Assembly (NCBI GenBank): GCA_964527385.1
Contig: CAZGPZ010000010.1
Span: 1-23,490 of the forward strand
Direction: 5' to 3'
Source: JANWHZ01 sp964527385
Lineage (GTDB): Bacteria > Patescibacteriota > Saccharimonadia > Saccharimonadales > UBA4665
Length of the DNA: 23,490 nt
The stretch's first letter is position 1. The number at the start of each line of letters is the position of its first letter. Made by a program: the position numbers and the translations under genes. The notes beneath the pieces were generated by a model, which saw only the letters and a program-made list of their open reading frames with translations, was not told where the DNA came from and did not search any database. Positions 6,101 to 12,920 of this stretch are shown here, piece after piece.

Positions 6101-6553
6101 GTGAAGCGTATGCGAGATGCCTCACTCGGGCAACAAATTGTAGCTAGGGCAAGAAACTGGCAGAACCGGCGCTGGTTTGTATTGTTGGTGCTTGTCGCAG
6201 TCGGGGGTAGTGCGTACGCGCTACAATCATCGGCTACCGTTCCGTCGCAGCATGGGCACGCCGTGGCAGGTGCTGGCGATAACGAGGCTCCATCATTAGC
6301 GCCCGACGCTAGTACGAACACTGAGACAGAGCCGAGCATGGGCAGCGCGGCCAAAATAGACACAACACTGACCGTGAATGGACAAGATGTGGCGGTCCCG
6401 GACAATGGTACCCTCCACAAAGTAGTCCATAGCAAAACGGGCAATACGTCAATCAACATCTCCAATTCATCGTCGGAAAGCGGCGGCACGACGAACATGG
6501 ACCTCAACATAGAAAGCCATTCCATATCGAAAGGAGACAATGATTCAACCTGA
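6101..6553 (+). CDS. Membrane-anchored secreted protein, 150 aa
   Basis: A basic N-terminus (RARNWQNRRW) is followed by one hydrophobic helix near residues 24-40 (FVLLVLVAVGGSAYAL). A Ser/Thr/Gly/Asn-rich extracellular part without cysteines follows. The C-terminal half contains KTGNTSINISNSSSESGGTTNMDLNIE, which echoes the Asn/Thr/Gly style of the next two genes. The start is uncertain. GTG at 6101 is the earliest possible because an in-frame TGA lies at 6068; ATG at 6110 is an alternative. Neither has a good ribosome binding site. It leads three co-directional secreted-protein genes. The family is not recognised; it may be an accessory of the repeat-protein fibre. Confidence 0.65.
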   Translation: MKRMRDASLGQQIVARARNWQNRRWFVLLVLVAVGGSAYALQSSATVPSQHGHAVAGAGDNEAPSLAPDASTNTETEPSMGSAAKIDTTLTVNGQDVAVPDNGTLHKVVHSKTGNTSINISNSSSESGGTTNMDLNIESHSISKGDNDST

Positions 6554-6660
6554 TATCGACCGCTGATCTGCCGGCCAGGCTTCATAAACGTGAGGCGCGG
6601 TCGGGTGAGCAGCCCGAGCAATATCAACTATATAAAGTAGCGAGAAGGAAAGGGGAATAC

Positions 6661-7254
6661 ATGGTTAAAAGTAAATTCTTACGCGTTTCCGCAATGGCGG
6701 TAACCTCACTTGGACTTGTAGCCGGTCTAGCTGGTGTTGCTGGGGCAAGCGCAGGTTCAATCAATACAACTGGTCCTGACTCATCGAACAAAGTTGTCAA
6801 TGTTTCGAAGTCACATACGCATGTCAACAACAACAACCGCGTGACTTTGGCGAGCGAAAACGAACAAGGGGCTTCAACGGGCGATGCACGAGTATCGCAC
6901 AACACGACCGGCGGCGATGCCAAGACCGGCAGTGCAAGCAACAGCACGTCGCTTGCCTTATCGCTGTCAGTGTCAAATGGTTCTTCAATGGGCCTTGACA
7001 CCTCTGACCCAACAGTCAGTGGCGGTGGCTCGATAACGAACACCGGTCCTGATTCCGAGAACAAAATCGTTACGGTTAGCAAGACGTCAACGACCGTTAA
7101 CAACAACAACTGCATAACCGTTTCGACATCAAATGAGCAAGAAGCCTCCAGCGGCAATGCCAAGGTCAGCGACAACACGACCGGCGGCGATGCCACCACG
7201 GGCAACGCATCGAACACGAGCACAAGCTCGTTCACGATCGACATTCAAAACTAG
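6661..7254 (+). CDS. Secreted TGNA-repeat protein, two tandem 91-residue units
   Basis: This 197-aa protein has a signal peptide (residues 1-31, cleavage near AGASA). Two repeats follow, offset by exactly 91 residues without gaps: TGPDS (37/128), VNNNN (55/146), NTTGGDA (81/172). Each unit alternates short Val/Ile strands with Asn ladders and ends TGxASN, as expected of a beta-solenoid or cross-beta stack; the fold is inference. Unit 2 has the only cysteine (Cys151), where unit 1 has Arg. There is no C-terminal anchor, so it is probably released or assembled on the larger partner encoded next. The ribosome binding site is strong (AAGGAAAGGGG just before 6656). I associate such proteins with CPR genomes; the function is not established. 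Confidence 0.85.
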   Translation: MVKSKFLRVSAMAVTSLGLVAGLAGVAGASAGSINTTGPDSSNKVVNVSKSHTHVNNNNRVTLASENEQGASTGDARVSHNTTGGDAKTGSASNSTSLALSLSVSNGSSMGLDTSDPTVSGGGSITNTGPDSENKIVTVSKTSTTVNNNNCITVSTSNEQEASSGNAKVSDNTTGGDATTGNASNTSTSSFTIDIQN

Positions 7255-7288
7255 GAAACTAAAGTACCTCACTCTCGCGGCATAACCA

Positions 7289-7314
7289 AGGGGACCTACC
7301 GCTACGGGTCCCCT
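7289..7314 (+). other. GC-rich stem-loop between the two TGNA-repeat genes
   Basis: AGGGGACC (7289-7296) and GGTCCCCT (7307-7314) pair perfectly over a 10-base loop. No T-run follows, so it looks more like an mRNA-processing or stability hairpin setting different levels for the two genes than like a terminator. Confidence 0.5.
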
Positions 7315-7369
7315 GCCGCACCAAGGTTGCATGCTAATTAATGCCTCTCTGGCAAAAGGAGCAATCGCT

Positions 7370-9367
7370 ATGTACAAGCTGAAGCAGAGAACGTTGCTAA
7401 GTGCCAAACGTGCCGTGTTCGGCCTGGTTGCGGGCTTGGTATTCTTGCTTGCGCCCGCTCCTTATGTGTTTGCGAATGGTGTTGATGGAACAACGCCGTC
7501 GGCAAGTACATCGTGCTCGCCAGTAACGCCAACACCAGGGACAAATAGCCCGACTGGTGCGTCGGCACAAACATTCACGTACGATTCTTGTACGGGCCTA
7601 TGGGAAAACGATTACTACACATGGAGCCCGGTGACCCACATGACTTCGCCGAGGTATCCTTATGAATACACCTGCAATCCAAGCACGTGGCGGTGGGAAA
7701 CGTCAGTGTGGAACTATAGTCCCGTGAAAAACGCCTACTACCCTACAACGGTCAGTTATGCGTCATTGCCGGCAGGTGGTATCGTCGCTGCTGGGTCGCT
7801 GGATCCATGCGCGTCACCTCCTGTGGCTTCGCCCAACCCGGACAATACCAGCATAGGCGGATCAGCTGGTCCGGATACCACTAACACAACAGGTGGCACA
7901 AGCAGCTATGCGTCGGCCACGAACTCGAGCGCCACGGCAGTTGCCATCGCAAATGGGATTACTTCCGTTGCCTCCTCGGGTGACGCAAATATTATGAATA
8001 ATACCACCGGCGGCAGCGCCACGACCGGCAACGCGACAGTAATCGCGAATATCCTGAATGCCGTCCAGTCACAAACGTCGCTTTCGGGCGGCAATGTTGC
8101 TACGTTCGTCGCCAACATCAATGGCGACGTGCAGGGTAACCTCATCGTCGACCCAGGCCAGTTGCAACCAGCCAGTAGCAGCGACCCGCTCAGTAATAAC
8201 AGTTTGACCGTCAACAGCCAAACGAATGGGCAGATTAGCAACGACATCAACTTAGCTGCCGCGACGGGCAATGCCACGGTTGCCAAGAACACATCAGCCG
8301 GCAATGCCACGACCGGCAACGCAATGGCGATCGCTGATGTCGTCAATATGCTTGATTCTATTGTCAGTGCCGGCAAGTCGTTCGTGGGTGTGATCAACAT
8401 CAATGGCAATTTGCATGGCAACATATTGGTCCCGCAGAGCTTCCTTGACAGCTTGGTTGCCAGCAACGCACCAAGCACAACAGTGGCACTTTCCCAGTCG
8501 CAAGCGAATAACTTAGGGATTACGACTACGAATAGCCTTGCGACCACCAACAACATAACGAGCAGCGCCACGACCGGTGCCGCAACGGTTTCGCATAACA
8601 CATCCGCTGGCAACGCCACGACCGGCAACGCGAGCACTAAAGTAACGGTTTTCAACCTTACGGGCAGCCAAATAATCGGCGCGAATTGCCTCTTGGTTTT
8701 CGTGAACGTATCGGGCACTTGGGTTGGAGTCATCATGAACGCGCCTGCTGGCACGACCGCTGCAGCGCTCGGATCAGGCATTACTGGCAATACAGTTGAC
8801 AACGCAGTTATCGACGCGGCTAACAATAACGCGATCACGAACAATATTAATGTTGCCGCCACGACCGGTGACGCTACAGTAGACAGCAATACATCCGCCG
8901 GCAGCGCCACGACCGGCAACGCGAGTACAGCGGTCAACTTGCTGAACTTAAACAACACACAACTCGACCTGACGGGTTGGTTCGGCGTCCTGTTCATCAA
9001 CATCTTCGGCAACTGGTACGGAAGTTTCGGCACGGTCAGCCCACCGATTACAACGAGCGGTGGGCCAAAGCCGGTACACCATACTCCTGGCACGCACAAA
9101 GTGTTCCAGCTTGAACCCTCCCCTAATGTCACGCTGGTGTCGGCGCTGCTACCGGCAACGCCAGCCGCGCCCGCTGCCCAGCGTGCCGGTACGGTCGGTA
9201 CAGTCCTTGGGGAAACGAACAGCCACCTAGGAACTACGTCTACCAAAACAGCGCCGGCAAGTGACCATATCCAACTTGTCGGTGGGATCCTCGTAGCAAT
9301 CGGTTTGGTTGTCTTGGCAACCGAGCGGATGTTGGCAGCCCGCGCCCGCGCGCATTCCAGCCATTAG
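7370..9367 (+). CDS. Large surface protein with four TGNA repeats and C-terminal membrane anchor
   Basis: The product is 665 aa. The start is set by AAGGAG (7356-7361), eight bases before ATG 7370; an upstream ATG at 7331 adds 13 unlikely residues. It has a signal peptide ending near VFANG, then a Cys/Trp/Tyr-rich module (about 65-125) with two related stretches (YTWSPVTHM..., WNYSPVKNA...). Four units of about 97-103 residues follow, each with TGxATVxxNTSAGxATTGNA and a hydrophobic Asn-punctuated tail (for example INGNLHGNILV). The TTGNA glycines fall at about 220, 316, 419 and 516. A Pro/Thr-rich linker leads to one C-terminal helix (about 635-652) and a basic tail. The pattern suggests a wall- or membrane-tethered beta-solenoid adhesin or fibre. 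It pairs with the 197-aa repeat protein upstream. Confidence 0.87.
   Translation: MYKLKQRTLLSAKRAVFGLVAGLVFLLAPAPYVFANGVDGTTPSASTSCSPVTPTPGTNSPTGASAQTFTYDSCTGLWENDYYTWSPVTHMTSPRYPYEYTCNPSTWRWETSVWNYSPVKNAYYPTTVSYASLPAGGIVAAGSLDPCASPPVASPNPDNTSIGGSAGPDTTNTTGGTSSYASATNSSATAVAIANGITSVASSGDANIMNNTTGGSATTGNATVIANILNAVQSQTSLSGGNVATFVANINGDVQGNLIVDPGQLQPASSSDPLSNNSLTVNSQTNGQISNDINLAAATGNATVAKNTSAGNATTGNAMAIADVVNMLDSIVSAGKSFVGVININGNLHGNILVPQSFLDSLVASNAPSTTVALSQSQANNLGITTTNSLATTNNITSSATTGAATVSHNTSAGNATTGNASTKVTVFNLTGSQIIGANCLLVFVNVSGTWVGVIMNAPAGTTAAALGSGITGNTVDNAVIDAANNNAITNNINVAATTGDATVDSNTSAGSATTGNASTAVNLLNLNNTQLDLTGWFGVLFINIFGNWYGSFGTVSPPITTSGGPKPVHHTPGTHKVFQLEPSPNVTLVSALLPATPAAPAAQRAGTVGTVLGETNSHLGTTSTKTAPASDHIQLVGGILVAIGLVVLATERMLAARARAHSSH
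8018..8922 (+). repeat. Recurrent 17-bp coding repeat inside the large TGNA gene
   Basis: The word GCCACGACCGGCAACGC occurs at 8018-8034, 8306-8322, 8615-8631 and 8906-8922, spaced 288, 309 and 291 bp. It encodes the ATTGNA core of each protein repeat. Exact DNA identity while flanking codons differ suggests recent duplication or ongoing recombination between units. Confidence 0.8.
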
Positions 9368-9385
9368 ACAGCAGCACAAAAGCTA

Positions 9386-9391
9386 TATAAT
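9386..9391 (+). promoter_or_regulatory. -10 box giving a predicted leaderless mRNA for the 9398 gene
   Basis: TATAAT (9386-9391) lies six bases before ATG 9398. A weak -35 (TTAGAC, 9364-9369) sits 16 bases upstream. Transcription should begin at or next to the A of the ATG. Confidence 0.5.
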
Positions 9392-9397
9392 AGTTGC

Positions 9398-10333
9398 ATG
9401 ATGTGGAGTGTTTCGCAAAAGCCGCGATTCAACCTAATGATGGTATTGGCGGTGCTCAGCTTGGTACTCGCTGGCAGTATCACTTCGCGTCCTGTGCCGT
9501 CAGTCCTCTCGGTCCGCTCCCATCCAGACCCAAATCTCTTCGTATTTCCGAATGGTGGCAGGCAACTCTTTCCGCATTACCGGCTTGTCGCGCTGTACGG
9601 TGTACCTGGAACTCCCGTGCTCGGGGCGCTTGGCGCACAGCCTGAAAGCGCCACGCTCGCCAGGGTGAAGCGGCTCGCTGTCGAGTACCAACCGCTTATG
9701 GGCGAGCACGCCCTGCCGACTTTGGAAATTATTGCTACTGTCGCATCGGCGTATCCCGAACCTGATAACAGCTATTCATACGCTATATCGCAGAAGACTG
9801 TTGCGAACTGGGTAGCTGCAGCCCGCAGTGCTGGCGTGTACATTGTGCTGGACTTGCAGCCCGGCAGGACTGATTTCCTGGCGCAAGCTAAGCGCCTGCA
9901 GCCGCTGCTTGAGGAGCCGAACGTTGGGCTGGCCCTTGACCCGGAATGGCGGTTGAAGCCCAATCAAGTTCCGCTCGAGCAGATCGGTTCGGTTAGCATT
10001 TCTGAAGTGAATTCGGTCGCAGGGTGGCTTGCCAACCTTACGAAGGAGCATCATTTGCCGCAAAAGCTTTTGCTGCTGCACCAATTCCGCCTGGACATGC
10101 TGCCCCAGCGCGAGGCACTGGACACCAGCCATCCCGAGCTTGCGTACGCGGTCCAAATGGATGGGCAAGGGTCGCAGGCGTCAAAGATTGACACATGGCA
10201 TACTATTTTAGCGCAATCCCCGCAGGGTGTTCATTTCGGCTGGAAGAATTTCTACAAAAAAGATTCGCCGGTTCGTTCGCCCAAAGCAACCATGGCATTG
10301 TCGCCGCAGCCGTGGTACGTATCGTATCAATAG
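9398..10333 (+). CDS. Secreted protein of an uncharacterised family resembling actinobacterial lipoproteins
   Basis: The product is 311 aa with an N-terminal membrane or signal segment (LMMVLAVLSLVLAGSI). The mature part contains LVALYGVPGTPVLGALG, LEIIATVASAYPEPDNSYS, VYIVLDLQPGRTDFLAQAK, VGLALDPEWRL, SEVNSVAGWLANL, LPQKLLLLHQF, VQMDGQG and a final GWKNFYKKDSP...WYVSYQ. From memory, these phrases match hypothetical secreted proteins or lipoproteins common in Actinobacteria. Alternating hydrophobic strands followed by acidic residues suggest a TIM-barrel glycosidase-like fold, but no catalytic pair is proven. There is no lipobox cysteine here. The gene lies 30 bases after the large repeat protein, has its own -10 box at the ATG, and ends at a bidirectional terminator. 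Confidence 0.85.
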   Translation: MMWSVSQKPRFNLMMVLAVLSLVLAGSITSRPVPSVLSVRSHPDPNLFVFPNGGRQLFPHYRLVALYGVPGTPVLGALGAQPESATLARVKRLAVEYQPLMGEHALPTLEIIATVASAYPEPDNSYSYAISQKTVANWVAAARSAGVYIVLDLQPGRTDFLAQAKRLQPLLEEPNVGLALDPEWRLKPNQVPLEQIGSVSISEVNSVAGWLANLTKEHHLPQKLLLLHQFRLDMLPQREALDTSHPELAYAVQMDGQGSQASKIDTWHTILAQSPQGVHFGWKNFYKKDSPVRSPKATMALSPQPWYVSYQ

Positions 10334-10334
10334 C

Positions 10335-10363
10335 AAGAACCACCGGGGAGACCGGTGGTTCTT
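10335..10363. terminator. Bidirectional terminator between convergent genes
   Basis: AAGAACCACCGG (10335-10346), loop GGAGA, CCGGTGGTTCTT (10352-10363): a perfect 12-bp stem between the 9398 gene and the minus-strand PKD gene. The tails are T-rich only in part (CTTATTT on the plus strand). Confidence 0.75.
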
Positions 10364-10383
10364 ATTTGGTACTAGTATTTGTT

Positions 10384-12162
10384 TTAGTTGCCGTACTTGC
10401 GGCGCAGAACAAACTGGTGCAAGGCGGTGCCCATGATAGTCGTCAGGCCAAAGATGCTGATGACGCTACCAGGACCGGTGTTTGTCAGCTCTTTCGGGGG
10501 CTGGGTCTTCACCGTTATTTTAGTCTGGCAAGCTGAGCCGTTGAACGTTCCAAGCGGACCGGTAACTGATGCCGTAATGGTATAGGTGCCGGGCTTGAAG
10601 GTGTGAACGCTGCTGGTTGCCGTCGAATTGCTGGTAGTGACTTTGTTCTTGCTGCTGCCATCACCGAAGTTGAAGGTGAAGTAGTCGATAGTCGTGTTGT
10701 TGCCGCTGGCGGTTGCCGTGAAGGTGTACTTCGTTTTGGCTTGGTCTTTAACGTTGGCCGTCAGGTCGACGCAAGCCAGCGAGCGTGAAGCTTTGGGAGG
10801 AATGACAACTGATTTCGCACAATTGGCGTTGTCACTCTTGGCAAGGCCGTTGGTACCGATCATGATTTGGGCGGTCACGGTCTTCTGGATAGCAGTCTTG
10901 TTGTAGACGTGTGTCTCCGTGAAGCTAACGCTTGACTTGTCAATGTTGACGGTCTTGCTGTTCGTGCCATCACCGAAGTCGATGACCATTTTGCCGTTTG
11001 TCTGGTTCTGCTCGGTTGCCGTAGCAGTAAAGACGTAGCTGATCGTGGTGTCGGTTTCCGTGCCGGTATTCTTGGCAAGCTCGACACATGCCAGGCTTTG
11101 CTTCGGCTGGGTCTTCGGCTTGAAGACCAGGACGTTGCCGCAGCCCTTCCACATCGCGAAGTCGGCGACGCCGTCGGCGTTGAAGTGAACAAGTGTCTGG
11201 TGGGATGTCGTGCCAGTGTCAAAGAACCAGGTCGCGTCGCGGGTGTAGACATTGCTAGCCAGGTGCGTATAGCGGTAGGTCGGCTGGCAGTTGCTCATGC
11301 CGCTGAAGCAGCGAGAAGCAATCTGGACGTTGGTAGCGACGACTGACGTACCGACGACGATCGTGCCGTCATTGTAGGACATGCCATAGTGCCAAGAGCC
11401 GCTCGTGAACATGGTGCCCTTGAAGCCGGCAGCATTGTAGACGGTCTGGATGTCGGTATGGCCGTGACCATCATTGTTATTGTTGTAATAGGTCTTGAAC
11501 GAGCTAGCCCAACCAGTCGAATCACTGCCCGAAAGGCCGCAGTAAATGACATTGGTAGTCGGGTATTGGTCTTGCGGCGTACAACTGGTCGAAGGACTTG
11601 AAGTTGTTGTCTGGGTTGTTTTGACTGGGGTGAGCGTCACGGTCGTAGTATTGCTGATCTTGATAGTCTCATCGACTTCGGTCTTGAGGCCATTATTACT
11701 ACGGGCGATAGCTGACAGTATCTGCCCACCGTTCTTGAAAGTCGTTGTATTAAGGGTGACTGAGTAGGGGGCGATCCGGTCCTCGGCACCGATATTGGTG
11801 CTGCCTATCTTGAACTGCACACCGGCTACGCCTGCGGCGCTCGACGCATTTGCGCTGATCTTTACGGCTTTGCCGCTTACTGTCGCGTATGCTGTCGGTG
11901 CTGTCAAGTTGACCGATGGTTTCTGGTAACAAATTGAGCTAAAGATTTCCTGGCAATCCACTTTCGGTGTTGTCGTTGCGGTTGGCTTTGGTGCCGACGT
12001 AGTTGAACCAGTCCCGTCCGTAGCGACCTGGATGGCGCCTGCGCCGCCCGGCTGGGCAAAGTTGACAACGCCTGCGAACACTAAACTAGTGGTAAAGATA
12101 GCGCTTGCGCCAAGCAAGCCGCTCTGTTTCAAAACTTTCTTCATAACATAACGTAACTTCAT
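10384..12162 (-). CDS. Secreted Ig/PKD-domain surface protein with C-terminal NTGPG sorting tail
   Basis: The product is 592 aa. It has a signal peptide (1-42) and an Ig-like Big_7-type domain (about 82-170, with GVAGVQFKIGSTNIGAED and APYSVTLNTT). A Thr-rich linker leads to a Cys-containing central domain (194-345) ending in DGVADFAMWKGCGN. Two PKD-like domains follow (about 355-455 and 460-552, with FGDGT and FGDGS turns), each introduced by a SLACV segment. The C-terminus is LTNTGPG (559-565), a hydrophobic helix and RRKYGN, an LPXTG-like layout seen in CPR surface proteins, so sortase-type anchoring is inferred. The start is supported by GGGAGGA eight bases upstream. The promoter is TTGACT-17-TATTCT with a palindrome in its spacer. 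Confidence 0.88.
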   Translation of the reverse strand: MKLRYVMKKVLKQSGLLGASAIFTTSLVFAGVVNFAQPGGAGAIQVATDGTGSTTSAPKPTATTTPKVDCQEIFSSICYQKPSVNLTAPTAYATVSGKAVKISANASSAAGVAGVQFKIGSTNIGAEDRIAPYSVTLNTTTFKNGGQILSAIARSNNGLKTEVDETIKISNTTTVTLTPVKTTQTTTSSPSTSCTPQDQYPTTNVIYCGLSGSDSTGWASSFKTYYNNNNDGHGHTDIQTVYNAAGFKGTMFTSGSWHYGMSYNDGTIVVGTSVVATNVQIASRCFSGMSNCQPTYRYTHLASNVYTRDATWFFDTGTTSHQTLVHFNADGVADFAMWKGCGNVLVFKPKTQPKQSLACVELAKNTGTETDTTISYVFTATATEQNQTNGKMVIDFGDGTNSKTVNIDKSSVSFTETHVYNKTAIQKTVTAQIMIGTNGLAKSDNANCAKSVVIPPKASRSLACVDLTANVKDQAKTKYTFTATASGNNTTIDYFTFNFGDGSSKNKVTTSNSTATSSVHTFKPGTYTITASVTGPLGTFNGSACQTKITVKTQPPKELTNTGPGSVISIFGLTTIMGTALHQFVLRRKYGN

Positions 12163-12199
12163 TACAGATTTCCTCCCGAAACTTAGTAATGCAACCTAA

Positions 12200-12228
12200 A
12201 GAATACACTATTTATTACAAATAGTCAA
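12200..12228 (-). promoter_or_regulatory. Promoter of the PKD gene with palindrome in the spacer
   Basis: On the minus strand, TTGACT (12228-12223), a 17-base spacer, then TATTCT (12205-12200). The spacer contains ACTATTT-ATTAC-AAATAGT (12207-12225), a perfect 7-bp inverted repeat. A repressor bound there would block polymerase. Confidence 0.65.
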
Positions 12229-12262
12229 TAGCATTACCGTTATTTTTTTCTTCCCTGGCAAA

Positions 12263-12276
12263 TGGTATGCATACCA
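12263..12276. promoter_or_regulatory. 14-bp perfect palindrome between divergent genes
   Basis: TGGTATGCATACCA (12263-12276) lies between the divergent promoters at 12200-12228 (minus) and 12322-12350 (plus). It could bind a dimeric regulator serving either side. Nothing else is evident in 12229-12321. Confidence 0.45.
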
Positions 12277-12321
12277 GATCGAAAATGGGAGTTTTGCATC
12301 TTATAAGTATGCTGCATATGC

Positions 12322-12350
12322 TTGACAAAATACGGGTTTTGAACCAATAT
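12322..12350 (+). promoter_or_regulatory. Promoter of the small gene pair
   Basis: TTGACA (12322-12327), 17 bases, CAATAT (12345-12350). It predicts a start near 12357 and a leader of about 33 bases before ATG 12390. Confidence 0.55.
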
Positions 12351-12389
12351 CGTTTGCGGCAAAGTAATAAAACGAGAAGGATTCCAAAC

Positions 12390-12602
12390 ATGGCACAATC
12401 AGGGGAAGAAGCAAGCACCGGACAGGTAACAGGCGCCGATGCATTGCAATATGCCGGTCTAGAGCAGCTCGCCGAAGCGGGAATGCCCGTCGCAAGCATT
12501 GAAGAAGCCGCGCTTGCCGTGCAGGCACTCGCCGGGTACGTTCCCGTGCGCCCGGATGGGAGAGGAAAGCTGCCTAAAATCGGTGGCGGCTCAGGCTGGT
12601 AA
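12390..12602 (+). CDS. Small orphan protein, 70 aa
   Basis: The frame is open back to 12267, but the promoter TTGACA-17-CAATAT and the ribosome binding site GAGAAGGA (12374-12381, eight bases before) fix the start at ATG 12390. The product starts MAQSGEEASTGQVTGADALQ, has an Ala/Glu-rich helical middle (EQLAEAGMPVASIEEAALAVQAL) and ends in a Gly-rich tail (KIGGGSGW). There is no signal peptide, membrane helix or known motif. It is followed four bases later by the next small gene, so the two are probably co-expressed. The function is unknown; a toxin-antitoxin or small effector pair is possible but not supported by any motif. Confidence 0.6.
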   Translation: MAQSGEEASTGQVTGADALQYAGLEQLAEAGMPVASIEEAALAVQALAGYVPVRPDGRGKLPKIGGGSGW

Positions 12603-12606
12603 CGAC

Positions 12607-12912
12607 ATGGCGGGCGATAGAAAACAATTCGTCGATAACCCCTATATTCCAGGGGTGGAGCTATGGCCATACGATGAGGAGCCATTACGGCTCGTTGGTG
12701 CCGACGGGAAGTTGGTGCCATCATGGATGCCAGCGATGTTACGGGCGTTAGAGGCGAGGATCGAGGCTGATCCGCTAGCCACCGAAGCGGGACCGGCATT
12801 ATTCGGGAAATTCATAAGCGACATAACACGTGCCGGAGCCCCGCTGTCACCTGATGTAGAAGCGTATATTGGACAGCGGTTGTGGACTGACGACCACCGG
12901 ATTGGCGGATAG
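12607..12912 (+). CDS. Small orphan protein, 101 aa
   Basis: ATG 12607 lies four bases after the stop of the 70-aa gene. The frame continues upstream inside that gene, but without a ribosome binding site, so coupled translation from 12607 is preferred. The product starts MAGDRKQFVDNPYIPGVELW, is acidic and Pro/Trp-containing, and probably forms helices in the middle (SWMPAMLRALEARIEADP) and at the end. It has no signal peptide or transmembrane segment. The family is not recognised. It converges on the ABC ATPase gene eight bases away, with no visible terminator. Confidence 0.6.
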   Translation: MAGDRKQFVDNPYIPGVELWPYDEEPLRLVGADGKLVPSWMPAMLRALEARIEADPLATEAGPALFGKFISDITRAGAPLSPDVEAYIGQRLWTDDHRIGG

Positions 12913-12920
12913 GTACTTGG

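Noticed and set aside
5920..6627. 235-codon frame antisense to the 6101 gene.
   Set aside because: Low-complexity Ser/Pro/Ala product without a ribosome binding site; the plus-strand frame has a clear anchor and secreted composition.
8018..8922. Regularly spaced identical DNA words suggesting a CRISPR array.
   Set aside because: Spacing is near 300 bp, the word is 17 bp and in frame, and it encodes the protein repeat core.
6624..9246. Long minus-strand frames (206 and 446 codons) opposite the TGNA genes.
   Set aside because: They mirror the repeated codons of the plus strand (Val/Leu/Pro-rich shadows). The plus strand has signal peptides, ribosome binding sites and gap-free protein repeats.
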